DNA of 64,000 nt. Source: an uncultured Clostridium sp. Lineage in GTDB: Bacteria > Bacillota > Clostridia > TANB77 > CAG-508. The DNA is taken from positions 1 through 64,000 of the forward strand of contig USGY01000001.1 of NCBI GenBank assembly GCA_900554365.1, in the 5' to 3' direction. Positions 38,382 through 49,500 of the stretch are shown here, in pieces (position 1 is the first letter of the stretch; each line of letters starts with the position of its first letter). The notes beneath the pieces were generated by a model that saw only the letters and a list, made by a program, of their open reading frames with translations, was not told the DNA's origin and did no database searches. The position numbers and the translations under genes were made by a program.

Positions 38382-38487
38382 TTTTATCCTCCTATGTAAT
38401 CTCAATTAATTCTTATAATATCTTATAATAAAAGTAAAATAAATTCAAGGGAAAAATAATAAAATAATAAAAATATCATAAAAACTG

Positions 38488-38515
38488 TTGTAAAAAAAGA
38501 AATTATTGATATAAT
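38488..38515 (+). promoter_or_regulatory. Promoter of the phosphofructokinase gene
   Basis: TTGTAA (38488-38493) and TATAAT (38510-38515) with a 16-bp spacer. Confidence 0.6.
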
Positions 38516-38557
38516 AATAAATGTTATTAAAACATAACAAAGGAGGAAATTTAATTT

Positions 38558-39703
38558 ATGTTAAAAAAAGTAGGAATATTAGCAAATGGAGGAGACGTTT
38601 CAGGATTTAATGCTGTTATTAGAGCGATAGTAAAAACAGCCGAAAATAATGATATTGAATGTTATGGAATAATAGATGGATATAATGGATTATTAAAAAA
38701 AGATTTTAGATATTTAAGTACAGCAGAAGGTGGAGAAGCTTTTGGAATATTACCTAAAGGTGGATCAATTATAGGATCATCAACAAATTCTAATTTATTT
38801 AATTACAAAGTAGTAAATGAAGATGGAAGTGTAGAATATAAAGATTTATCAGATAAAGCAATAGAAAATATTAAAGAATTTGGTTTTGATTGTATTTTCA
38901 CATTAGGAGGAGATGGAACTCAAAAGTCTGCAAGAGATTTTATGACTAAAGGTGTAAATATTATTGGTGTTCCCAAAACAATTGATAATGATGTTGCATG
39001 TACTGAAATTACATTTGGTTATAATACAGCAGTTTCAGTTGCAATGGAAGCGTTAGACAGATTACATACAACAGGAGCAACACATCATAGAATAATGATA
39101 TTAGAGGTTATGGGAAGATATGCAGGTTGGATTGCATTAGAATCTGCAATAGCAGGTGGAGCAGATGTTGCATTAATACCTGAAATTCCATATGATATAA
39201 ATAAAGTAGCTAAAAAAATTGAAAACAGAAAAAAAAGAGGAAAACATTTTAGTGTTGTAGTTGTTGCAGAAGGTGCAAAACCACTTGATGGAGATATTAC
39301 TGTAATGAGCACTAGAAATAACGGAGCAGGTGTTGATAATACAAAACTTGGTGGGGTAGGTCAAATTGTAGCAATGCAATTACAAGAAATGACAGGTCTA
39401 GAAGCTAGAAGTACAACATTAGGATATATGCAAAGAGGGGGAACTCCTACAGCTTTTGATAGGGTTTTATCAACAAAATATGGAACTAAGGCAATGGAAC
39501 TTGCGTTAGAAGGAAAATTTGGAACTTTAGCAGTTATAAAAAATGGAAAACTAGACAGCGTACCATTAGAAGAAGTAGTAGGTAAAAATACTAAAATAGG
39601 TGCTGTTTCAGGAAATACAGCGGAAAGTAATTTAAGAAAAGTAAGTATGAATGATGATTTAGTAAGAACTGCAAGAGACATAGGAATTAATTTAGGTGAT
39701 TAA
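38558..39703 (+). CDS. pfkA: 6-phosphofructokinase, ATP-type by active-site residues
   Basis: 381 residues, longer than the 320 of the bacterial PfkA model and similar to the mixed-type clade. G117-G118-D119-G120-T121 has Gly where PPi-dependent enzymes have Asp, which points to ATP. K140 in PKTIDND is the residue usual in PPi and clade-III ATP enzymes. The catalytic TIDND and the MGRYAGWIAL region are intact. The N-terminal phosphate loop reads ILANGGDVSGFNA rather than the usual TSGGDAPGMNA. It is a glycolytic enzyme, alone with its own promoter. The phosphate donor needs testing. Confidence 0.9.
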   Translation: MLKKVGILANGGDVSGFNAVIRAIVKTAENNDIECYGIIDGYNGLLKKDFRYLSTAEGGEAFGILPKGGSIIGSSTNSNLFNYKVVNEDGSVEYKDLSDKAIENIKEFGFDCIFTLGGDGTQKSARDFMTKGVNIIGVPKTIDNDVACTEITFGYNTAVSVAMEALDRLHTTGATHHRIMILEVMGRYAGWIALESAIAGGADVALIPEIPYDINKVAKKIENRKKRGKHFSVVVVAEGAKPLDGDITVMSTRNNGAGVDNTKLGGVGQIVAMQLQEMTGLEARSTTLGYMQRGGTPTAFDRVLSTKYGTKAMELALEGKFGTLAVIKNGKLDSVPLEEVVGKNTKIGAVSGNTAESNLRKVSMNDDLVRTARDIGINLGD

Positions 39704-39733
39704 TAATATTTAAACAAAGGATGGTATTTTAAC

Positions 39734-40375
39734 ATGCAAAAAAAGGAAAAAATGATAATTATAATTGTTGCAATTGTTGTAGTTGCGTTAATAGTTCTTG
39801 GAGTAATTTTAGCAAATAAAAGTAATAAGGTTACTTCAAATACAAAGGCTGAAACTAAGGTATCAACATTATATAATAAAATAAAAAATACTGACACATA
39901 TAGTTTTAATTTTACAGCAGATGATAATTCTAAAGTGTTTTATGCAAAATCAGGTGAAAAAGCATATATGGATACAAAATACAATGGAAGTGAAACAAAA
40001 TATATAATAAAAGATGGTAATTCATATTTAATAAAAGATAGTGATAAAAGATATTATACATATACAAATAATAATATCGATTTAGATTTAGTTTCAGAAA
40101 CATTAGCAGATTTAATAAATTTAGAACATAATGATGGAAAAGAAGATATTGATGGAAAATCATATAATTATGAAGAATATTCAGTTTTAACAAATATTGC
40201 AATTTCTGACTTTTCTAATGAAACAAATATAAAAACTAGATTGTATTTTAAAGGTAAAGATTTAGTTTATATAAAAACTATTTCAGATAGAAAACAAGAA
40301 TTATTAAAAGTTGATATGTCAACAAAAGTAGAAAATAATTTATTTGAAATTCCATCAGATTATGTTGAAGGATAG
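39734..40375 (+). CDS. Small membrane-anchored extracytoplasmic protein
   Basis: 213 residues. A basic N-terminus and one hydrophobic helix (about 7-27) precede an outer domain rich in beta strands (about 40-213) with repeated short strands such as YIIKDGNSYLIKDSDKRYY (96-114) and a terminal FEIPSDYV. The shape resembles LolA/LppX-like or DUF-type lipoprotein domains, but there is no lipobox and I cannot name a family. It starts 30 bp after pfkA without a visible promoter of its own and is followed by a terminator. Function unknown. Confidence 0.65.
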   Translation: MQKKEKMIIIIVAIVVVALIVLGVILANKSNKVTSNTKAETKVSTLYNKIKNTDTYSFNFTADDNSKVFYAKSGEKAYMDTKYNGSETKYIIKDGNSYLIKDSDKRYYTYTNNNIDLDLVSETLADLINLEHNDGKEDIDGKSYNYEEYSVLTNIAISDFSNETNIKTRLYFKGKDLVYIKTISDRKQELLKVDMSTKVENNLFEIPSDYVEG

Positions 40376-40393
40376 AAAATAAAATATTTATTT

Positions 40394-40434
40394 AATAGCA
40401 TTAATTGTAAAAAATTTAGTGCTATTATTTTTTT
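40394..40434 (+). terminator. Terminator after the 39734 gene
   Basis: AATAGCATTAA (40394-40404) pairs with TTAGTGCTATT (40416-40426) with one wobble, followed by ATTTTTTT. Confidence 0.85.
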
Positions 40435-40466
40435 GTATAATTTAATGTGACAAATATATAAAAATG

Positions 40467-40495
40467 TTGTTTTTTATAAGTTCTTATGATAAAAT
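40467..40495 (+). promoter_or_regulatory. Promoter of the giant surface protein gene
   Basis: TTGTTT (40467-40472) and TAAAAT (40490-40495), 17-bp spacer, 35 bp before the start. Confidence 0.5.
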
Positions 40496-40529
40496 TCAGT
40501 AAGAATATTTTGAAATAAGGAAGATAAAA

Positions 40530-43500
40530 ATGGGAAAAAAAGATAAAAATAGAAAAAGAAAAGCAAAACCAATATTTTTTATAGTGTTATTTAATTTTTT
40601 AATAATAATTTCACTAATTCTATACATAATTTATTTAAGATTTATACCATATACCACATTAGAATATAGTGGTTATGCTGTTTCTGGAAAAGATATTATA
40701 TCAAATTTATTAAATACAAATTTTGATTCAGAACAAAATATTAAAGCTTTACAAGTTAAAGATCAAGATTCAATATATGAAAATTTAGATTCTTATTATT
40801 TAGGAGCAAGTAAAAAAGATAATATTAACATAAATTATCCAATATATATAAATAATTCTTTAGCTTTATATAATTTGTCACCTAAAATGAGTCTTATTAC
40901 AGATGATTTTCAAAAAGTGCAAGGATATGCAGGAACAACATTAACATCTGGAGAATTGTATAATGCAAGCACTTTGCAAAGAGCAGATTATAATGAATAT
41001 ATTTTATTAAAAAATTCAGATAATTTATATATAAATACAAAAGATTTCAAAATAAAAACATCTACAAATGAATATACAATAAAAATGAATAGTATTATAA
41101 ATTTCACAAGTGATTTTATTACATATTATTCATTGAAAGATGGTGAGTTTATATATAACAAAATTTTAGATATTGATAATAATTCACAAGTAACAATTGA
41201 AGATTATAATAAAACATACACATATAAGAACTTTTTGAAAAATTTAGGAATAATAAAAGACGGAAATAAATTAACTTCAAATAATGATAACAAAGACAAA
41301 AAAGAAGAAAATAAAACACAAAAAGTTAATGAGGTAAAAAAAGAAAATAAAGATAAAAATACAACAGAAGATACAACAAAAAATGATGTAGGTAATGAAA
41401 AACCTGTGGAAAACATTGCAGAAGAGCCAATACAAGAAGAAACAAAGCAGGAAGAAAACAAACAAGAAGGAACATCAAACTCATCTGAAAAAATATGGAT
41501 AAAACCAACAGTAACAGCTGAGCAATTTACTTCAAATGTATATACTGCAAAAACAAATATTAAAATAGATGATCCAAGTAGAGTAATATATAAAGCTATT
41601 ACATTTACATTTTATAAAGATGATACAATAGCATTTAGGGTATCTAGTCAAACATCTGGAGAAGTAAGTGTAACAAAATTACTACCAAATACTAAGTATA
41701 AAATAGAAGGAAAATATCAATATAGAAACAAAGAAGGAAACTTAATAGAAAGTACTATTTTAGAGCAAGAAATAACAACAAAAAGTGCAGATACACTTAA
41801 TTCAATTGAATTAGGAATGAGTAATGGACAAGTATATTCAAATAAAATAGAAATAAATGATTTGCATGTTTCTTCAGATGTTACAGATGAGGCAATATAT
41901 GGAGTATCTAAAGCCGAAGTATTAATAAATGATATTAAATATAGTTTAGATTCTTCATCACTTAAAAAAATCTTAAAAGGAGAGCATATAAAATATCAAT
42001 CTGCAGAAGGTGTAAAATCAAATAGTAGTTGTAAATATGAAATAAAATTTTATGATACAGCTGGAAATGAAATGAAACTAAAAAATAATACTGGAAACAC
42101 AGTGACTTCTAAGAAAACACCATCAGTAAAACTAAAAATTTCTGCTCAAGAGGTAATATCAGTAACAGTGATACCTACACTTGTAAATGAAGATAATGTT
42201 GAAATAAACAACTATAGATATGCATTATATTCAGATACAGGAGAAATGGTGACAATTGGAAATGTTACAGGACAACCTATAGAATTTAAAGATTTGGATT
42301 CGCAAAAAACATATACAATAAAAATTTATGCTGATTTTGATATATCAGATGGAAAAGGAGTTCAATATAATCAAGAAATAGGAAATAGTACTTTTGTAAC
42401 ATTACCACTTAGTAAATTAGGAAACTTAAAGCTAGATGTATCTTATGATCAAGATACAGATATTACATATAATAGTATAAATTTAAAAACTGCAATTAAT
42501 ATAAATAAAACAGATAGTAGATTAATTAAAATATTAAGGAGTGTAAATTTAGCAATAAAGGATGAAAAAGGAAAAGAAGTAACAAATATTGAAATGACAG
42601 ATATTTCTGCTTTATCAACAGTCGATGGAATAAAGAACTTAATAGGAGATTTAAAATCTAATACAACATATAATATTGAAATCACAGCAAAAGCAGTTCA
42701 AGGAAGTAAAGAAGAAAAAATATCAACTACATACACATTAAAGAAATTTTTAACTAACAAATTACCTGCAAAAATGAGTGTGAAAAATGTAGTAACAACG
42801 ACAAATCTTATTGATATGGATATATATATTGATGATGTTGATCATAGTTGTTTGGAAGATGTAGTTACAGTTAGATTAATAGATAGTTATGAGAAAGAAT
42901 ATTTACCTAAGATAGAACCTACAAATATAAAAGGAAGTACAAAAATTCCGACAAATCAGTGGGTAAGAATAACATATACCGGACTACCAGAAAATGAAAA
43001 ATATGAGTTTGTAACTGAAGCTGTATCTTATAATGAAACAAATGATACAAGCAAGGTTCAAAATAATTACAAAATATTAACAAAAGATTTTATTACATCT
43101 GGTTTAGGAGGAAATGTTGAATTATCAGGGTTAAACAGAGAAAAACAACAATCATGTTCTAATTTGATTGATGTAAAATCAGAAAATAACTGGTATTCAC
43201 AATGTTTCGATACTTTAAGTACAGAATATACATTAGATGAAGCAAACAATGTATCATTTAAAGCAAATTCTAAATATAATTATGGAAAAACATATACAGA
43301 AGATGATAATACTATTAATTTAAAATTATTATCAAATCAATGTTATCTATATGATTTCTCACAATATAAAGGACAAACAATAACTCTAACTTTTTCAGCT
43401 AAAGTAACTGAGACAAATGCAAAAGTATATTTGCAAAAAGGAAAAAATATTGGACAAAATCTAGAACAAATAACAGGATTGCAAAATAATAATTGGATAT

Positions 43501-46500
43501 CAATTAAAAAAACTTTGGTAGTACCAGAAGATGGTTATGTAGGATTTTATCTTGAAAAATATCAAGAAACAATTCCAAAAACAGAAAATGAAGAAGCTAA
43601 AGTTCAAGATAAAGATTATTATTTAGATTTAAAAGATATAAAAGCAGAACTTGGAGCAGAATCAACAGGATATTCTAAATATGTATACGATTTATATGCT
43701 AATATAAATGTAAAATTTATAGATGAAAATCATATTACATATGATGAAAATGAACAAAACTGTAAATATTATATTAGACTAAAAAATGATAAAGGACTTA
43801 ATGAAGAATACGACTATACATATGATTCAAAAGAAAGTATATTAGAAAAATATAAATATAAAATAGAAGAAACAAATGATATTACAAATTACACAATTGA
43901 ATTAGTTGTTAAACAATATGGAAGAGAATATCAATTAGATAAAGTAGAATTTAAGTATGATCCAACAAATTCTAAAGAAATAAAAAGTATTTCGAGTGTA
44001 GAGGACTTTAAAAAGATACAACCATATGGAAGTTATATATTATTAAATGATATAGATTTAACAGATGCAGGAACTACTAGTGAATTTACTTTTGGAAATC
44101 CCAACATTTCTTTTTATGGAAATATAGATTTTAATGGAAAAACAATAAAAAAAGATACATATTCGCTAACTAAACAAAAAGATACAACATCATATATTTT
44201 CTATAAATTAGATGAAAAGGCAAACTTGAAAAATATTGTAATAGATTTTAATATAAATAATCCTAAAAATAGATTAACAACTAAAGTAGAAGGAATTGAT
44301 ACATTTATAGCTGAAGAAGACGGAATATATTCTTTGTTTTTATATAATAATGCAAAAATTGATAATGCAATTGTAAATTTAAAGGGAAGTACATATAAAC
44401 AAAGAATTAATGTTGGACTATTAGGATATAGAAATCAAGGTACAATTGAAAATTTCGTAATAAACTTTGAAGGTACATTATATGGATCAAAGAATCTTGC
44501 TGGTGTTTGTCTATATTCTGAAGGAACAATACAAAATGGATATGTATATGGAAAAGGAATTGAAGCAATAGATAATATAACAATAGGTGATTATAGAAAT
44601 ATAGCAGGAGTTGTATTCCAAGTAGATGAAGCAGGAGTATTACAAAATGTATACAATACATCACCTATAAAAATGAATCACTGTGATTCAACATATTCAT
44701 ATGCTGCAAATATTGTATATAATGTTGGATATCCACCAGTAATAAATGAGACAACAGGTGCAGTAATTTCTAGTAAAGATTCAACTGCGACTGTAAATAA
44801 TGTATATTCTGTTCGTCCGTTAATTACAACATATAGTGGTTATGAATATTATGGAATAATGGATTCAAACAATAAAGAAGGAGATAAAGGTCCTAACATA
44901 TTAAACAAATATACTAGTACAAAGGTAAAAGAATCATATTATTTCTGTGATACAATTTATGAAGCAAATGATTATAATACAAAATCATCTGCAACTGCAT
45001 TATATGAGCCAGGCGTTCAAGAAGTATTGTTAAATGCAAATGGATATAATCAATTTATAATTGATACATTAGTAAATAATGGCTATTATCCACAGCTAAA
45101 CTTAAATTATTGTATGCCTAAACAAGATAATATTAAAATAGATGTAACAGGTACAGAAATAATTGATGTACTATCATCTGAAGTAGTAAAAAATAATGAT
45201 ATTTCAACATTAGAAATGAGTGATAAAGTAAAAGGTGAGGTAGAAAATTACATTAGAAATAATAATGTTGATTTAAAAGCTGATAATCTAGTTTTAGCAA
45301 CATTTAGAATTTATAACCCTGCTGGAACTACAATAAGTGAAATAAATGTAAACTATATGGATACTGAAATTATGAGTCAATCATATGAAAAGAAAGTAAG
45401 TACAGTATATGTTATACTAAAAAATCCTACATCATTTTTAGATGAATATGATGTTTCATCAATAAAAAGTAAAATGGCAAATGGAAAAGTAAAAGAATCT
45501 GTATATGGAGAGAATGAAGATTTAGGAGTAAGAAAAGTAAATGTTAGGTTTGTAAAAAATATATCAACTGAAGAAGAATGGAACAAAATAAATGAATCAG
45601 ACGAAAACGGAGTTAGCGGATTGGTACAAAATTACAGATTAATAAAGGATTTGGATTTTGCTGAAGCGGATGTTGCACCATATATAACAGGTACATTTGA
45701 GGGAAATATAGATGGACAATATAAAGGAACAATACATACAATAAAAAATATAAATGGAAAATTCTCATTAATAAAAGCACTAAGACAAGGAAGCATAAAG
45801 AATTTGAACATTGAAAACTTTACAATAAATACTGATTCTCAATATGCAGGTCTTATAGAAAAATCAGATATAGAAGAAAATATTGAAATAAATAATGTCC
45901 ATATAAAAAATATGGAAATTGTATCAACATATGGAGGAGAATGGACTGCATATGGAAGCATAGCTGGATATATAAGTAGTGGTTCAGCAAATGATGCAAC
46001 ATCTATAAAAGTGCAAAATTGTTCAGTTCAAGGACTTAATATTGATTTGGAAAATGCAAATGCAACATCAATTAGAGTAGGTGGACTTATTGGATATCTA
46101 TATGCTTATGGAGGAGTAGATGTTTATGTAACAAATGACTTTGCTCAAAATATATCAATAAATGCAGATGTTACATCTAATACAGGAGTAGGCGGAATAG
46201 TTGGTTATAAAGGACATGATGCCGATGAGAAAAAGAAAATAGGTGAACCTAATTTTTATATTCAAAATTGCTATACTACTGGAAAAATAAATACGATGTA
46301 TCGTGCAGGAGGAATCCTTGGATATGGCTTATATGCAAATACATACATTCAAAAATGCTGGAGTACATTAAATATAACAAGTAAAATGATGTCAGGGTCT
46401 GCTGATATAGGTGGAATTGTTGGATATTCAGGAACAGGAGTAAATAATATAAGTAATAATATATATTTAGGAAATATATATGTATCAGGAAATGACGTAA

Positions 46501-49500
46501 AAAATGTAAATAGAATTTTTGGATCTAATGCGGGAACATCATCATATAAAAACTATGCATATAAATATCAATTAATAAACGGAGAAGTTTCAACAAATCA
46601 ATTAGGAGCAACTAAATTACTAACATATTCAGAAATATTTCAAATAAATACATATAAAAATTTAATTGGATTTGACAATAATTATACATATACAATAGAA
46701 AAAAATGGAGCACCATTTAATTTACTAGAAAATGAGTATTTGCCAGAATTAAACGATACCATTGGAAATGTATTATCAAATCAAAAGTTAACACCGATAG
46801 ATACTGATCTTAAATTAGATACAATTACATCAGTTCCATCATCAGATAAAACTCAAGTTACTGTTACTATGAAATTTGAGAATAAAAACAACTTGAATTT
46901 AACAAGAGTAAAAATTGAAAATGACGATATGATTGTAAAAGATGGAACATGGAATACAAGTATCGACAGCAACGGTCTTACTGTTGTTAGTTTTATTGCG
47001 ACACCTAGAAGAGCATTTGATAGTTATAAAATAGAAAGTATATATTATGAAAGAAATGGACAAGAAATAGAAAAAGAAATAGCAACAAAAATAAAATTAG
47101 AATTATATAAAGGAATATCAACAGCTCAAGAATGGAATGAATTTTTCTCTGGTGATGGAAGAACATATGGTGGACAGAATATAAAAATTACTGGAGATAT
47201 AGATTTCTCAGCGGTTAATTCTATCGAAAAAGATGTTGTAATAGGAAAGCTAGAAGCAGATAGTGTAAAAACAATTTCTGGTATAAATCTAAAATCACTA
47301 GATGCAAATAGTGGATTTATTAAAGAAATAAAAACAAAAATGAGTAATATTAAATTTGAAAATTGTTCACTTCAAGGTGAAAATGGAGGGTATAACGGTA
47401 TTGTTGTAATTTCAAGAGGAGAAATTAGTAATTGCTCATTTAATAATATTAATTTAGATTTTAAAGGATCATATATAGGTGCTGTTTCCAGAACGATAGC
47501 AGGAAGTTTTAAAAATATAACTGTTAATAATGTACAAGCAAAAGGAAATACATATGTAGGTTCATTGTGTGGCAATGCAACAGCACTTGGAACATCTTCC
47601 GGAATAAAAGGAACATATATATCAGTAACAGCTACAGGAAACGATGTTGGTGGAATGTTTGGATGCACAGATGGAAGAATAGATAATGTACAAACATATC
47701 AATATTCTGAAAACGGAAAAACATCATCTGATAAAGAAACATCATGGCTGGTAAAAGGAAATCAAAATGTAGGTGGAAATATTGGAACATATGCTGGAGG
47801 CGGAAATTGGGTTACTAACCTAAGAATTACTAACAGCAAAATTTCAGGAAATAATACAGTTGGTGGAAATGTAGGATGGGGCTCAGGAAATGGAAGCGTA
47901 CTAACATCAACAAATAATATAGTTACAGGAACAGGATATCATACAGGAGGAAATGTTGGAGCTCATGGATGGGCATTTTTGAATATGACATCATCTAATA
48001 ATACAATAAAAGGAAACATAAATGTAGGCGGAAATACTGGAACAGGTGGATGGGCAACAGACGGAAACCTTACTTCTGAGAACAATAAAATAACAGGAGA
48101 AACGAATGTAGGTGGAAATTTAGGACAACAAGATCATTATTATGCAAATGCAAATAATATGAGATCATCAGGAACAAATCAAGTAATATCTGGAAATAAT
48201 TACGTTGGAGGATCTGTAGGACGCTCAGTTGGTAGAATTAAAAATGTAAAAGTACAAGACTGCACAGTTACTTCAAGAGGAAATTATACTGGAGGAATAA
48301 TTGGAATGTCAGAATATTCAACACCTTCAATATCAGCTTCAAATAGCGATAATTATGCAATAGCTGGATCAAATACTAAAAATGTAATTGTAAATGGTGG
48401 AAATAATTATGTTGGAGGAATAGTTGGATATCAAGTTGGAACAATATATGGAAATGCATTAGAAAATAGTACTGTTACAGCAAAAGGAAACAATGTAGGT
48501 GGAATAGCTGGATTCTACACAGGATATATAGGAAATTCAGCAAGTTCGCTTTCATCATCAAACTTCTTCTTATGGCATTCATATTGCTCAAATTCAACAG
48601 TTAAAGGTACAAATAATGTAGGTGGAATAGCTGGAAATATTATATTAGGAAATATTCAATACTGTTATGTACAAAATACAGATGTAATTGCATCAAACCA
48701 AGCTGCAGGTGGAATTGTTGGATATTTTTATAATGCAAATCTAAATAATTTACAATATAAGGCAACTATAAAATATAATTACGTAGCCAATGTTGATGAA
48801 GGCAGAATTGTTAGAGCAAGTAATTCTGCAGGTGGAGTTGTAGGAATGGTAGCTAAACAATTAAATTATGACAAAAATATAGATACATATAATAATATTG
48901 AATGTGATTTAGTGGTAACAGATATTGCAACTGTAGGTAATTATGCAGATATTGGAATTGGCTCTGTAGGAGGAAGTGAATATGGAATTCTACAAGCTGG
49001 TTATATGAATAATATATATGCATATAATTGTTCAAAATTAAATGGAGTACAAATAGGTGGAATATCAGAAGAAAAAGAAGCTTATAATTTACTTACAAGC
49101 AATGAATTAAAAACTAATATATATACTAAAAATGATAAAATTTTAGATGAAGATGGTAAAGTAATAGGTAACAAAGGATTGAACTTTGGAAATTCAAGAT
49201 ATATATATAATAATGGATATTTCCCAATTTTAAAAACAAGCTATAATGCAAATCTTTATTGGAGCTCTAATGAATTAAATATAAATCAAAAATTAGTAAG
49301 TATTCCAACAAGAAATCAAGAATTTACAAGTACACAAGCACTTACATCATATAGTGAACAAATGGATGTTGCGGCATTTAGCGTATTTAATGAAGCAGAG
49401 GAACTACCAGAAATGTATGTTTATGCAACTGGTGTAGATAAATTAAATATTGAATTTAGCAATATAAACAGTAGTGCGAAATTTAAATTAAAAACATCAG

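Noticed and set aside
38558..39703. Calling the phosphofructokinase PPi-dependent
   Set aside because: Lys140 alone suggests it, but Gly120 in the GGDG motif is the ATP-type residue.
47460..48990. Regular repeats that might be a CRISPR array or DNA satellite
   Set aside because: They are protein-level GLUG repeats inside one open frame; the DNA units differ in sequence and spacing.
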